Part shown: one piece after another, positions 43,418 through 51,608 of the stretch | Numbering within the stretch: position 1 is the stretch's first letter | Layout of the letters: each line of letters opens with the position of its first letter | NCBI RefSeq assembly: GCF_044792555.1 | Contig: NZ_CP126238.1 | Location: forward strand, 1,798,001-1,862,000 | Direction of reading: 5' to 3' | DNA length: 64,000 nt | Source: Alicycliphilus denitrificans_A | GTDB taxonomy: Bacteria > Pseudomonadota > Gammaproteobacteria > Burkholderiales > Burkholderiaceae_C | The notes under the pieces: model-generated | What the model was told of the DNA's origin: nothing | Seen by the model: the letters and a program-made list of their open reading frames with translations, nothing else | The model's database searches: none | Translations under genes and position numbers: made by a program

Positions 43418-45715
43418 ATGAGAAAACACATCAATCGCCTGGGCGTGCGCACCGCATCGGCCGTCGTGGCCATGGTTTTTGCCTCCCATGCCGCCTGGGC
43501 CCTGGCGCCCTTCAAGGTGCAGGACATCCGTGTCGAAGGCCTGCAGCGCGTGGAGCCCGGCACCATCTTCGCGTCGCTGCCGCTGCGCGTGGGCGATGAC
43601 TACAACGACGAAAAGGGCGCGGCCGCCATCCGCGCGTTGTTCGCGCTGGGCCTGTTCAAGGACGTGCGCCTGGAGGCATTGGGCAACGTGCTGGTCGTGG
43701 TGGTCGAGGAGCGCCCCACCATTGCCGACGTGGAGTTTGCCGGCACCAAGGAGTTCGACAAGGACACCCTGAAGAAAGCCATGCGCGACGTGGGCCTGAC
43801 CGAAGGGCGCCCGTTCGACAAGGCGCTGGCCGACCGCGCCGAGCAGGAATTGAAGCGCCAGTACATCAACCGCAGCCTGTACGGCGCCGAGGTGGTGACC
43901 ACCGTCACGCCGATCGAGCGCAATCGCGTGAACCTCACCTTCACCGTGACCGAGGGCGAGCCCGCCAAGATCAAGGACATTCGCGTCGTCGGCAACAAGG
44001 CCTTCAGCGAATCCACGCTCAGGGGCCTGTTCGACCAGGACACGGGCGGCTGGATGAGCTGGTACACCAAGTCCAACCGCTATGCGCGCGCCAAGCTCAA
44101 CGCCGACCTGGAGACGCTGCGCTCGTACTACCTGGCGCGCGGCTACCTGGAGTTCCGCATCGACTCCACGCAGGTGGCGATCTCGCCGGACAAGCAGGAC
44201 ATCTCCATCACCATCAACGTGACCGAGGGCCAGAGCTATGTGGTCTCGGGCGTGAAGCTGGAGGGCAACTACCTCGATCGCGACGACGAGTTCAAGTCCC
44301 TGGTCACCATCCGCCCGGGCGAGCCCTACAACGCCGACAAGGTGGCCGAAACCACCAAGGCCTTCACCGACCACTTCGGCAATTTCGGCTTCGCCTTCGC
44401 GCGCGTGGAGGCGGTGCCCGAGATCGACCGCGAGAGCAGCCGCGTGGCCCTGGTGCTGCGTGCCGAGCCCTCGCGCCGCGCCTATGTGCGCCGCATCCAG
44501 GTCAGCGGCAACAACCGCACGCGCGACGCCGTCATCCGCCGCGAGTTCCGCCAGTACGAGGCCTCCTGGTATGACGGCGACAAGATCAAGCTGTCGCGCG
44601 ACCGCGTGGACCGCCTGGGCTTCTTCACCGAGGTCAACGTGGAGACGCAGGAGGTGCCGGGCTCGCCCGACCAGGTGGATCTGGTCATCAACGTGGTCGA
44701 AAAGCCCACCGGCTCGCTGCAGCTGGGCGCGGGCTTCTCCAGCGCCGAGAAAATCTCGCTGTCCTTTGGCATCAAGCAGGAAAACGTCTTCGGCTCGGGC
44801 AACTACCTGGGCGTGGACGTGAACACCAGCAAGTACCGCCGTACGCTGGTGTTCTCCACCACCGATCCCTACTTCACGCAGGACGGCATTTCCAGAACCC
44901 TGGACCTGTACTACCGCACGGCCAAGCCCTACCAATACCAGGGCGGCGACTACGAGCTGGTCACGGCCGGCACCAGCGTGCGCTTTGGCGTGCCGTTCAG
45001 CGAGACCGATACCGTGTTCTTCGGCGGTGGCCTGGAGCAGACGCATATCAAGTCAGGCACGAACATCCCCGCGGCGTACCTGGCGTATGCGCGCGAGTTT
45101 GGCGACACCAGCTGGTCCCTGCCTCTCACCGTTGGCTGGTCGCGCGACGACCGCGACAGCGCCCTGGCGCCCAATTCGGGACGCTACCAGCGCCTGAATA
45201 CCGAATGGTCCGTGGCCGGCGATGCGCGCTACATCCGCGGCAACTACCAGTACCAGCAGTACATACCGCTGAACAAGCAGTACACCATCGCCTTCAACGG
45301 CGAACTGGGCCTGGGCAAGGGCATGAACGGCCAGCCCTTTCCCGTGTTCAAGAACTTCTATTCGGGCGGCCTGGGCTCGGTGCGTGGTTTCGACCAGGGC
45401 ACGCTGGGTCCGCGCGACGTGACCGGCGCGTCTTTGGGCGGCCCCAAGAAGATCACGCTGAATGCCGAGCTCATCGCGCCGTTCCCCGGTGCCGGCAACG
45501 ACCGCACGCTGCGCTGGTTCGCGTTTGTTGACGCAGGCAACGTGTACGGCGAGGATGACAAATGGGAACTGAGCGAGCTGCGCGCCTCCGCAGGTCTTGG
45601 CCTGAGTTGGATTTCCCCACTTGGCCCGCTGCGTTTGGCCTATGCGCAGCCGATGCGCAAATTTGCCGGCGATAGAATCCAGAAACTGCAATTCCAGATC
45701 GGAACGTCTTTCTAA
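43418..45715 (+). CDS. bamA: Outer membrane protein assembly factor BamA
   Basis: 765 aa from MRKHINR. A signal peptide ends ...SHAAWA. Five POTRA domains follow (~25-425; starts such as FKVQDIRVEGLQR, KIKDIRVVGNKAF and AYVRRIQVSGNNRTRD), then a 16-strand beta-barrel with the VRGF lid motif (GSVRGFDQGTLGPRD, ~657) and a C-terminal Phe (QIGTSF). BamA inserts beta-barrel proteins. The stop overlaps the skp start (TAATG), which encodes its chaperone partner. Confidence 0.97.
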   Translation: MRKHINRLGVRTASAVVAMVFASHAAWALAPFKVQDIRVEGLQRVEPGTIFASLPLRVGDDYNDEKGAAAIRALFALGLFKDVRLEALGNVLVVVVEERPTIADVEFAGTKEFDKDTLKKAMRDVGLTEGRPFDKALADRAEQELKRQYINRSLYGAEVVTTVTPIERNRVNLTFTVTEGEPAKIKDIRVVGNKAFSESTLRGLFDQDTGGWMSWYTKSNRYARAKLNADLETLRSYYLARGYLEFRIDSTQVAISPDKQDISITINVTEGQSYVVSGVKLEGNYLDRDDEFKSLVTIRPGEPYNADKVAETTKAFTDHFGNFGFAFARVEAVPEIDRESSRVALVLRAEPSRRAYVRRIQVSGNNRTRDAVIRREFRQYEASWYDGDKIKLSRDRVDRLGFFTEVNVETQEVPGSPDQVDLVINVVEKPTGSLQLGAGFSSAEKISLSFGIKQENVFGSGNYLGVDVNTSKYRRTLVFSTTDPYFTQDGISRTLDLYYRTAKPYQYQGGDYELVTAGTSVRFGVPFSETDTVFFGGGLEQTHIKSGTNIPAAYLAYAREFGDTSWSLPLTVGWSRDDRDSALAPNSGRYQRLNTEWSVAGDARYIRGNYQYQQYIPLNKQYTIAFNGELGLGKGMNGQPFPVFKNFYSGGLGSVRGFDQGTLGPRDVTGASLGGPKKITLNAELIAPFPGAGNDRTLRWFAFVDAGNVYGEDDKWELSELRASAGLGLSWISPLGPLRLAYAQPMRKFAGDRIQKLQFQIGTSF

Positions 45716-46239
45716 TGAAACCCTTTTCCCGCCATATTCCCCTGGCCATTCTGCTGGGCTGCCTGGCAACCGCCGTACCTGCCCAGGCCCAGGAGTTCAA
45801 GGCCGGCTTTGTGAATACCGACCGCATCTTCCGCGAGGCCAGCACCGCCAAGGCGGCACAGGCCAAGCTGGAGCAGGAGTTCTCCAAGCGCGAGAAAGAG
45901 CTCGTGGACATGGGCAATACCTTGAAGAGCGCCACCGAGAAATTTGAGCGCGAGGCACCCACCATGGCCGAGACCCAGCGCGTGACGCGCCAGCGCCAGC
46001 TGGTGGATCAGGATCGTGATTTCCAGCGTAAGCGCCGCGAGTTCCAGGAAGACCTGAACGCACGCAAGAACGAGGAACTGGGCCAGGTGCTCGAGCGCGC
46101 CAACAAGGTCGTCAAGCAGGTGGCCGAGGCCGAGAAGTACGACGTCATCCTGCAGGAAGCCGTCTACATCAACCCCAAGCACGACATCACCGACAAGGTG
46201 ATCAAGGCCATGAACGCTGCCGGCAACGCCGGCAAATAA
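45715..46239 (+). CDS. skp: Periplasmic chaperone Skp (OmpH)
   Basis: 174 aa. Signal peptide FSRHIPLAILLGCLATAVPAQA, then FKAGFVNTDRIFREASTAK and two long charged helices (~45-130) that form the tentacles of the trimeric chaperone, returning to a VILQEAVYINPKHDITDKVIKAM end. It holds unfolded outer-membrane proteins for BamA. Its ATG shares one base with the bamA stop, indicating coupled translation. Confidence 0.95.
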   Translation: MKPFSRHIPLAILLGCLATAVPAQAQEFKAGFVNTDRIFREASTAKAAQAKLEQEFSKREKELVDMGNTLKSATEKFEREAPTMAETQRVTRQRQLVDQDRDFQRKRREFQEDLNARKNEELGQVLERANKVVKQVAEAEKYDVILQEAVYINPKHDITDKVIKAMNAAGNAGK

Positions 46240-46267
46240 GCCGCTGGCGCATACGAACGGGTCAGGC

Positions 46268-47248
46268 GTGAGTTTGCAACTCGGGCAGATCATCGATGCA
46301 CTCGGAGGCAGCCTTGAAGGAGCCGGCAGAGACACCGAAATCCGGCGCATCGCGCCGCTGGATTCGGCCGGCAGCGGTGACCTGGCCTTCCTGAGCAACC
46401 CACGCTACCAGTCGCAACTGGCCGCCTCCCGGGCGGCCTGTGTCATTGTGGGCCCGGGCATGCGCGCCGCGGCGCTGGCGCGTGGCGGCTGCATCGTGGC
46501 CGACGACCCCTACGCCTACTTTGCGCGGCTCACGCAGTTATGGGTGCGTGCACAGGGGCAGGGCGCGCCGGCCGGCGTGCATCCGAGCGCCGTCGTCGAT
46601 GCGCAGGCGCAGGTCCACCCCACGGCTTGCATAGGGCCGCTGTGCGTGGTCGAGCGCGGCGCCGTGATTGGCGCGCACACGGTTCTCAAGTCCCGCGTCA
46701 CGGTGGGCGAGCGCTGCTCCGTGGGCGCGCGCTGCATCCTGCATCCGGGCGTGGTGATAGGGGCGGACGGCTTTGGCTTTGCACGCCAGCAGGGCGAGTG
46801 GATCAAGATCGAGCAGCTCGGCGCCGTGCGCATCGGCGATGATGTGGAGATCGGTGCCAACACCTGCATAGACCGTGGCGCACTCGAAGACACGGTGATC
46901 GAGGATGGCGTCAAGCTCGACAACCTGATCCAGATCGCGCACAACGTGCACATAGGCCGGCACACGGCCATGGCTGGTTGCTCGGCCGTGGCCGGCAGCA
47001 CGCGCATCGGCGCGCATTGCACCATTGCGGGGGCCGCTTCCATCGTCGGACACCTGCAGTTGGCGGACAATGTGCACATCTCCACCAACACGGTGGTCAC
47101 CCATTCGATCACCAAGCCCGGCCAGTACACCGGGGTGTTTCCCATGGATGACAACGCCAAGTGGGAAAAGAACGCGGCCACGCTGCGCCAGCTGTACAAG
47201 CTGCGCGAACGTATCAAGGCGCTGGAACAAACACTCAAGGACGGCTAG
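46268..47248 (+). CDS. lpxD: UDP-3-O-acyl-glucosamine N-acyltransferase
   Basis: 326 aa from a GTG at 46268 (MSLQLGQIIDALGG), with no clear ribosome site but the family-typical N-terminus. After the uridine-binding domain (~1-100) come left-handed beta-helix hexapeptide repeats (~105-290; VHPSAVVDAQAQVHPTACIG, VVIGADGFGFA, DNLIQIAHNVHIGRHTAMAG) containing the catalytic histidine. It adds the N-linked hydroxyacyl chain in lipid A synthesis. A helical end RQLYKLRERIKALEQ follows. Confidence 0.96.
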   Translation: MSLQLGQIIDALGGSLEGAGRDTEIRRIAPLDSAGSGDLAFLSNPRYQSQLAASRAACVIVGPGMRAAALARGGCIVADDPYAYFARLTQLWVRAQGQGAPAGVHPSAVVDAQAQVHPTACIGPLCVVERGAVIGAHTVLKSRVTVGERCSVGARCILHPGVVIGADGFGFARQQGEWIKIEQLGAVRIGDDVEIGANTCIDRGALEDTVIEDGVKLDNLIQIAHNVHIGRHTAMAGCSAVAGSTRIGAHCTIAGAASIVGHLQLADNVHISTNTVVTHSITKPGQYTGVFPMDDNAKWEKNAATLRQLYKLRERIKALEQTLKDG

Positions 47249-47262
47249 GCCGCAATACAACA

Positions 47263-47706
47263 ATGATGGACATTCACGCAATCCTCAAGCAACTGCCACA
47301 CCGCTACCCCTTTCTGCTGGTGGACAGGGTGGTCGAGCTCGAGCGCAACCAGCGCATCCGGGCGGTCAAGAACGTGACCTTCAACGAGCCGTATTTCACC
47401 GGCCATTTCCCGGGACGCCCGGTCATGCCCGGCGTGCTCATCCTGGAGGCCCTGGCTCAGGCGGCGGGCCTGCTGGCCTTTGATGCCATGGGCCAGGTGC
47501 CCGACGAGAACAACATCTATTACTTCGTCGGTATCGACGGAGCGCGCTTCAAGCGCCCGGTGGAGCCGGGTGACCAGCTCATCCTGGAGATCACCATAGA
47601 CCGCGTGCGCGGCGGTGTCTGGAAGTTCAACGGCGTGGCCCGCGTGGGCGATGAGGTCGCCTGCGAGGCGCAGCTCATGTGCACCATGCGCAACGTCGGT
47701 GGTTGA
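47263..47706 (+). CDS. fabZ: 3-hydroxyacyl-ACP dehydratase FabZ
   Basis: 147 aa hot-dog fold. LPHRYPFLLVDRV, the catalytic His in FTGHFPGRPVMPGVLILEALAQAAG with the partner Glu, and GVWKFNGVARVGDEVACEA are all intact. It dehydrates hydroxyacyl-ACP in fatty acid elongation and competes with LpxA/LpxD for substrate. An ATG doublet at 47263/47266 makes the start ambiguous by one codon. Its stop overlaps lpxA (TGATG). Confidence 0.97.
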   Translation: MMDIHAILKQLPHRYPFLLVDRVVELERNQRIRAVKNVTFNEPYFTGHFPGRPVMPGVLILEALAQAAGLLAFDAMGQVPDENNIYYFVGIDGARFKRPVEPGDQLILEITIDRVRGGVWKFNGVARVGDEVACEAQLMCTMRNVGG

Positions 47707-48506
47707 TGACGCAGCCTGTGAGCAATATCCACAGCACGGCCATCATCGCGCCAGGGGCCGAGATCGACCCCAGCGCTACGGTGGGACCCTATGCGCTCAT
47801 CGGTGCCCATGTGCGCATTGGCGCGCGCACCACGGTGGGCGCGCACTGCGTGATCGAGGGCCACACCTGCATCGGCGCGGATAACCACATCTTTCAGTTC
47901 GCCTCGCTGGGCGCGGCGCCGCAGGACAAGAAGTACGCGGGCGAGCCCACGCGCCTGGTGATCGGCGAGCGCAACACCATCCGCGAGTTCTGTACCTTCA
48001 ACACCGGCACGGTGCAGGACCAGGGCGAGACCCGCATCGGCGACGACAACTGGATCATGGCCTACGTGCACATCGCGCACGACTGCGTGGTGGGCAACCA
48101 GGTCATCCTGGCCAACAACGCCACCCTGGCCGGCCATGTGCATGTGGGTGACCAGGTCATCATTGGCGGCCTGACGGGCGTGCACCAGTTCTCCAAGATT
48201 GGCGCCCATGCCATGGCGGGCTTTGCCAGCCATGTCTCGCAGGACGTGCCGCCCTTCATGATGGTCGATGGCAACCCCCTGGCCGTGCGCGGCCTGAACC
48301 TGGAGGGGCTGCGCCGCCGCGGCTTTTCGGCCCAGCGCGTGGCGGCCCTCAAGCAGGCCTATCGCCTGCTGTACCGCCAGGGCCTGACACTGGAGGCAGC
48401 CCTGTCGGCCCTGGCCGAGCTGTCGCAGTCGCACCCCGAGGCCGAGGGCGACATCACCCTGCTGTGCGATTTCGTCGCCGCATCGCGGCGCGGCATTGCC
48501 CGCTGA
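47706..48506 (+). CDS. lpxA: UDP-N-acetylglucosamine acyltransferase
   Basis: 266 aa left-handed beta-helix protein. Hexapeptide repeats run from IHSTAIIAPGAEIDPSATVGPYALIGAHV to the Gly/His site QFSKIGAHAMAGFASHV; the catalytic base lies in AYVHIAHDCVVGNQVI. C-terminal helices begin at FSAQRVAALKQAYRLLYRQ. It performs the first, reversible step of lipid A synthesis. One-base overlap with fabZ shows coupling. Confidence 0.97.
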   Translation: MTQPVSNIHSTAIIAPGAEIDPSATVGPYALIGAHVRIGARTTVGAHCVIEGHTCIGADNHIFQFASLGAAPQDKKYAGEPTRLVIGERNTIREFCTFNTGTVQDQGETRIGDDNWIMAYVHIAHDCVVGNQVILANNATLAGHVHVGDQVIIGGLTGVHQFSKIGAHAMAGFASHVSQDVPPFMMVDGNPLAVRGLNLEGLRRRGFSAQRVAALKQAYRLLYRQGLTLEAALSALAELSQSHPEAEGDITLLCDFVAASRRGIAR

Positions 48507-48522
48507 TCAGCCGCCCTGCGCC

Positions 48523-49680
48523 ATGGCTTCCAATCCCCCTCGTGTCGCCATGGTGGCCGGCGAGACCTCCGGCGACCTGCTGGCCGGCCTGCTGCTCGAC
48601 GGCCTGCGCGCCCAATGGCCTGGCGTGGCCAGCGTGGGCATAGGCGGACCGCGCATGCAGGAGCGCGGCTTTGACGCCTGGTGGCCCAGCGAGCGCCTGG
48701 CCGTGCATGGCTACAGCATTGAGCTGGTGCGGCGCCTGCTGGGCATCCTGAAGATGCGCAAGGCCTTGCGCGCACGCCTGCTGGCCGACAGGCCCGACGT
48801 GTTCATCGGCGTGGATGCGCCCGACTTCAACCTGGGCCTGGAGGCCGACCTGCGCGCAGCCGGCGTCAAGACCGTGCACTTCGTCTGCCCGTCGATCTGG
48901 GCCTGGCGTGCCCACCGCGTCGAGAAGATCCGCGCCGCTGCCGACCATGTGCTGTGCATCTTCCCGTTCGAGCCCGCGCTGCTCGCGCGCCACGGCATCG
49001 CCGCCACCTACGTAGGCCATCCTCTCGCCAGCGTCATCCCCATGCAGCCCGACCGGCTGGCCGCGCGCGCCCTGCTGGGCCTGGCGCCGCAGGACGAGGT
49101 GCTGGCCATCCTGCCGGGCAGCCGCTCGGCCGAGGTCGCCTATATCGCAAAACCATTCTTTCGGGCTGCAGCGCTTATCAGTAAAGCGCGGCCAGCTATC
49201 AAAATGGTTGTTCCTGCGGTGCCCGCCCAGCGCGCGCGCATCGAGCAGATCGCGCGCGAATGTGGCGTGCTGGACCGCCTCACCATCGTCACCGGCCAGT
49301 CGCACCAGGTGCTCGCCGCCTGCGATTGCACGCTGATCGCCAGCGGCACGGCCACGCTGGAGGCGGCGCTGTTCAAGCGCCCCATGGTCATCGGCTACCA
49401 CATGCACCCCATCAGCTGGCGCCTGATGCGCGGCAAACAGCTGCAGCCCTGGGTGGGCTTGCCCAACATCCTGTGCCAAGAGTTCGTCGTGCCCGAGCTG
49501 CTGCAGGACGCCGCCACGCCAGAGGCCCTGGCCGCGGCCGTGCAGCAGTGGCTGGATGCGCCCACACAAGACCCCGGGCGCATCGCGCGCCTGGAGCAGC
49601 GCTTCACCGCGCTGCATGAACAACTACAGCGCGACACCTCCCGCCTTGCCGCCGATGCCCTCCAAAAAATCCTTGCCTGA
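48523..49680 (+). CDS. lpxB: Lipid-A-disaccharide synthase
   Basis: 385 aa GT-B-like fold (GT19). VAMVAGETSGDLLAGLLLDGL at the start, IDAPDFNLGL-type loop (VDAPDFNLGLEADLR), CPSIWAWR, ILPGSRSAEVA and ASGTATLEAALFKRPMVIGYHM are conserved. It condenses UDP-diacyl-GlcN with lipid X. A copy of the hairpin repeat contributes residues ~210-229 (AKPFFRAAALISKARPAIKM), immediately after the GSRSAEV motif, keeping frame. It overlaps rnhB by 26 bp. Confidence 0.96.
   Translation: MASNPPRVAMVAGETSGDLLAGLLLDGLRAQWPGVASVGIGGPRMQERGFDAWWPSERLAVHGYSIELVRRLLGILKMRKALRARLLADRPDVFIGVDAPDFNLGLEADLRAAGVKTVHFVCPSIWAWRAHRVEKIRAAADHVLCIFPFEPALLARHGIAATYVGHPLASVIPMQPDRLAARALLGLAPQDEVLAILPGSRSAEVAYIAKPFFRAAALISKARPAIKMVVPAVPAQRARIEQIARECGVLDRLTIVTGQSHQVLAACDCTLIASGTATLEAALFKRPMVIGYHMHPISWRLMRGKQLQPWVGLPNILCQEFVVPELLQDAATPEALAAAVQQWLDAPTQDPGRIARLEQRFTALHEQLQRDTSRLAADALQKILA
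49149..49210. repeat. Dispersed AT-rich hairpin repeat, copy 8, inside lpxB
   Basis: AAAACCATTCTTTCGGGCTG, CAGCGCTTATCAGTAAAGCG, CGGCCAGCTATCAAAATGGT. Arms GCTGCAGCGCTT and AAGCGCGGCCAGC pair around a short loop; outer AACCATT and AATGGTT also pair. This is one of the best-preserved copies and is translated in frame. Confidence 0.75.
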
Positions 49681-50287
49681 GCAAGCCTGCTTCCAATGGC
49701 ATGCGAGCGGCCTCGTGGCCGGTGTGGACGAGGCCGGCCGAGGCCCGCTGGCCGGGCCCGTGGTCGCGGCCGCGGTGATCCTGGACGAACTGCAGCCCAT
49801 TGCCGGCCTGGCCGATTCCAAGACCCTCACGGCCACGCGGCGCGAGGCTCTTTTCAACGAGATCCGCGCCAAGGCCCTGTGCTGCAGCATTGCCGAGGCC
49901 ACGGTGGAGGAAATCGACCGCCTCAACATCCTGCAGGCCACGCTGCTGGCCATGCGCCGCGCCGTGCAGGGCCTGCGCCTGAAGCCCACGCTGGCGCTGG
50001 TGGACGGCAATCGCCTGCCGCAACTGGACATACCGGCCGAGGCCATCGTCAAGGGCGACGCGCGCGTGGCGGCCATCTCGGCGGCCTCCATCCTGGCCAA
50101 GGTCACGCGCGACCGCTGGTGCGCCGAGCTGCACACGCAATACCCCCAGTACGGCTTTGCCGGCCACAAGGGCTACGGCACCGCCGAGCACCTGGCGGCC
50201 CTGCAGGCACATGGGATTTGCCCGCAGCACCGCCGCTCCTTCGCACCCGTGGCGCGCGCCCTGCAGGCCGTGCCCGCATGCCCATGA
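49655..50287 (+). CDS. rnhB: Ribonuclease HII
   Basis: 210 aa. The acidic active site is seen in VAGVDEAGRGPLAGPVVAAAVIL (Asp-Glu) and LVDGN, with a later Asp in AASILAKVTRDRW. It removes ribonucleotides from DNA. Start ATG at 49655 is inside lpxB. The stop overlaps the following methyltransferase start. Confidence 0.95.
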   Translation: MPSKKSLPEQACFQWHASGLVAGVDEAGRGPLAGPVVAAAVILDELQPIAGLADSKTLTATRREALFNEIRAKALCCSIAEATVEEIDRLNILQATLLAMRRAVQGLRLKPTLALVDGNRLPQLDIPAEAIVKGDARVAAISAASILAKVTRDRWCAELHTQYPQYGFAGHKGYGTAEHLAALQAHGICPQHRRSFAPVARALQAVPACP

Positions 50288-51057
50288 CCCCTACGCCCAC
50301 CACCATCCATTCGCGCGACAACGCGCTGCTCAAGGACCTGCGCCGCCTGTCGCAGGACAGCACGGCCTACCGCAAGCAGGGCCGCGCCTGGCTGGAGGGC
50401 GACCACCTGTGCGGCGCCGCGCTGGCGCGGGGGCAACGCCCGGTCATTGCCGTATTTTCTGAATCTTTTTGGCCTGAAGCGCCGGTGCAATATGCGCAAG
50501 CAGCTACTAAAAACGTAGTCATTGCCGACGCCCTGTGGCGGGACATCAGCGGCCTCGAATCCCCCGCGCGCATGGGCTTCGTGCTGGCGCTGCCGGCAGA
50601 GCAGGGTCTTGATGCGCAGGCGCCCACGGTGGTGCTCGACCGCCTGCAGGACGCGGGCAACGTGGGCTCCATCCTGCGCAGCGCCTCGGCCTTTGGCTTT
50701 ACCCAGATCGCCGCGCTCAAGGGCACGGCGGCGCTGTGGTCGCCCAAGGTGCTGCGCGCCGGCATGGGCTCCCACTTTGCGCTGCGCCTGGTGGAGGGGC
50801 TGGACGTGGCAGACATCGACGGCCTGGCCGTACCCCTGCTGGCCACCAGCTCGCACCAGGGCGACTGGCTGCACCGCGCCCGGCTTCCCTGGCCCTGCGG
50901 CTGGATCATGGGCCACGAAGGGCAGGGCGTTTCGCCCGAGCTGCAGCGGCGCGCACGCCAGCACATCCGCATTGCGCAGCCGGGCGGCGAAGAGTCGCTC
51001 AACGTCGGCGCGGCTGCCGCCATTTGCCTGCATGCCAGCGCCGCGGCGCGCGGGTGA
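50284..51057 (+). CDS. SpoU/TrmH-family RNA methyltransferase
   Basis: 257 aa from the ATG that overlaps the rnhB stop (ATGA); an ATG two codons earlier at 50278 is possible. An N-terminal substrate-binding domain (~1-95) precedes the knotted SPOUT catalytic domain: VVLDRLQDAGNVGSILRSASAFG (motif 1, Asn and Arg), CGWIMGHEGQGVSPEL (motif 2) and GGEESLNVGAAAAICLH (motif 3). It 2'-O-methylates a ribose in rRNA or tRNA; the target is not clear. A hairpin repeat is embedded in the N-terminal domain. Confidence 0.9.
   Translation: MTPTPTTIHSRDNALLKDLRRLSQDSTAYRKQGRAWLEGDHLCGAALARGQRPVIAVFSESFWPEAPVQYAQAATKNVVIADALWRDISGLESPARMGFVLALPAEQGLDAQAPTVVLDRLQDAGNVGSILRSASAFGFTQIAALKGTAALWSPKVLRAGMGSHFALRLVEGLDVADIDGLAVPLLATSSHQGDWLHRARLPWPCGWIMGHEGQGVSPELQRRARQHIRIAQPGGEESLNVGAAAAICLHASAAARG
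50465..50514. repeat. Dispersed AT-rich hairpin repeat, copy 9, inside the methyltransferase gene
   Basis: TTTTTGGCCTGAAGCGCCGG, TGCAATATGCGCAAGCAGCT, ACTAAAAA. It has the full outer frame TTTTTGGCC...AGCTACTAAAAA of the family. It encodes FWPEAPVQYAQAATKN in frame. Confidence 0.7.
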
Positions 51058-51081
51058 AGAACTCGCCAGAAACTCGAAAAA

Positions 51082-51468
51082 ATGATAGACGCCCTGATTT
51101 CCGGCAAGCTGCATGCTCACCCTGAGCAGCGCACCAGCAAGACCGGCAAGACCTACGCCACCGCCAAGATGATGGCGGCCGGCGGCGACGGCCAAAGCCT
51201 GTTCGTCAACTGCATTGCCTTCGACGAAGCGCCGGTGGAGGCATTGCTGGCACTGGTTGCCGGCGACAGCCTGGCCGTGGCCGGCAGCATCACACCCAAG
51301 GTCTGGATCGACCGCGACGGCCACCACCGCCCGGCGCTGGACGTGGTGGTGTCCCGCGTCCTGACCGCCTACCACGTCACTCACAAACGCCGCGCCATGC
51401 AGTCCCAGAGCAGCAGCCCACAGGTCCGGCAGCAGCCCATGGATGACGGCGATCCGTTGGATTTCTGA
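51082..51468 (+). CDS. Single-stranded DNA-binding-like OB-fold protein
   Basis: 128 aa. The N-terminus MIDALISGKLHAHPEQRTSKTGKTYATAKM and the core FVNCIAFDEAPVEALLALVAGDSLAVAGSITPKVW resemble the SSB OB fold (start-of-barrel, GDxxxVxG segment). The C-terminus DDGDPLDF looks like the acidic tip by which SSB recruits partners. It is shorter than the housekeeping SSB and may be a paralogue for recombination, competence or replication restart. It has no phage or plasmid neighbours. A bidirectional terminator follows. Confidence 0.7.
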   Translation: MIDALISGKLHAHPEQRTSKTGKTYATAKMMAAGGDGQSLFVNCIAFDEAPVEALLALVAGDSLAVAGSITPKVWIDRDGHHRPALDVVVSRVLTAYHVTHKRRAMQSQSSSPQVRQQPMDDGDPLDF

Positions 51469-51484
51469 AGACGCGCAGAAAAGT

Positions 51485-51518
51485 AAAAAGCCCTGACTCT
51501 TGCGAATCAGGGCTTTTT
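51485..51518. terminator. Bidirectional terminator between SSB-like gene and tRNA-Thr
   Basis: AAAAAGCCCTGA, a 10-nt loop, TCAGGGCTTTTT. The perfect 12-bp arms give T-runs in both directions, serving the plus-strand SSB-like gene and the minus-strand tRNA. Confidence 0.9.
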
Positions 51519-51521
51519 ATT

Positions 51522-51597
51522 TGGTGCCGGAGAGATGAATCGAACACCCGACCTTCTCATTACGAATGAGCTGCTCTACCGACTGAGCTACACCGGC
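51522..51597 (-). tRNA. tRNA-Thr (anticodon CGT)
   Basis: 76 nt on the minus strand: acceptor GCCGGTG pairs with the 3' CTCCGGC-like end and the CCA is encoded. D-arm GCTCAGTCGGTAGAGC, anticodon loop TTCGTAA giving CGT (reads ACG), T-arm GTCGGGTGTTCGATTC... pattern GGTTCGA-like. The anticodon is the least certain part but follows U33. Confidence 0.93.
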
Positions 51598-51608
51598 TAA
51601 GCCTCGAA

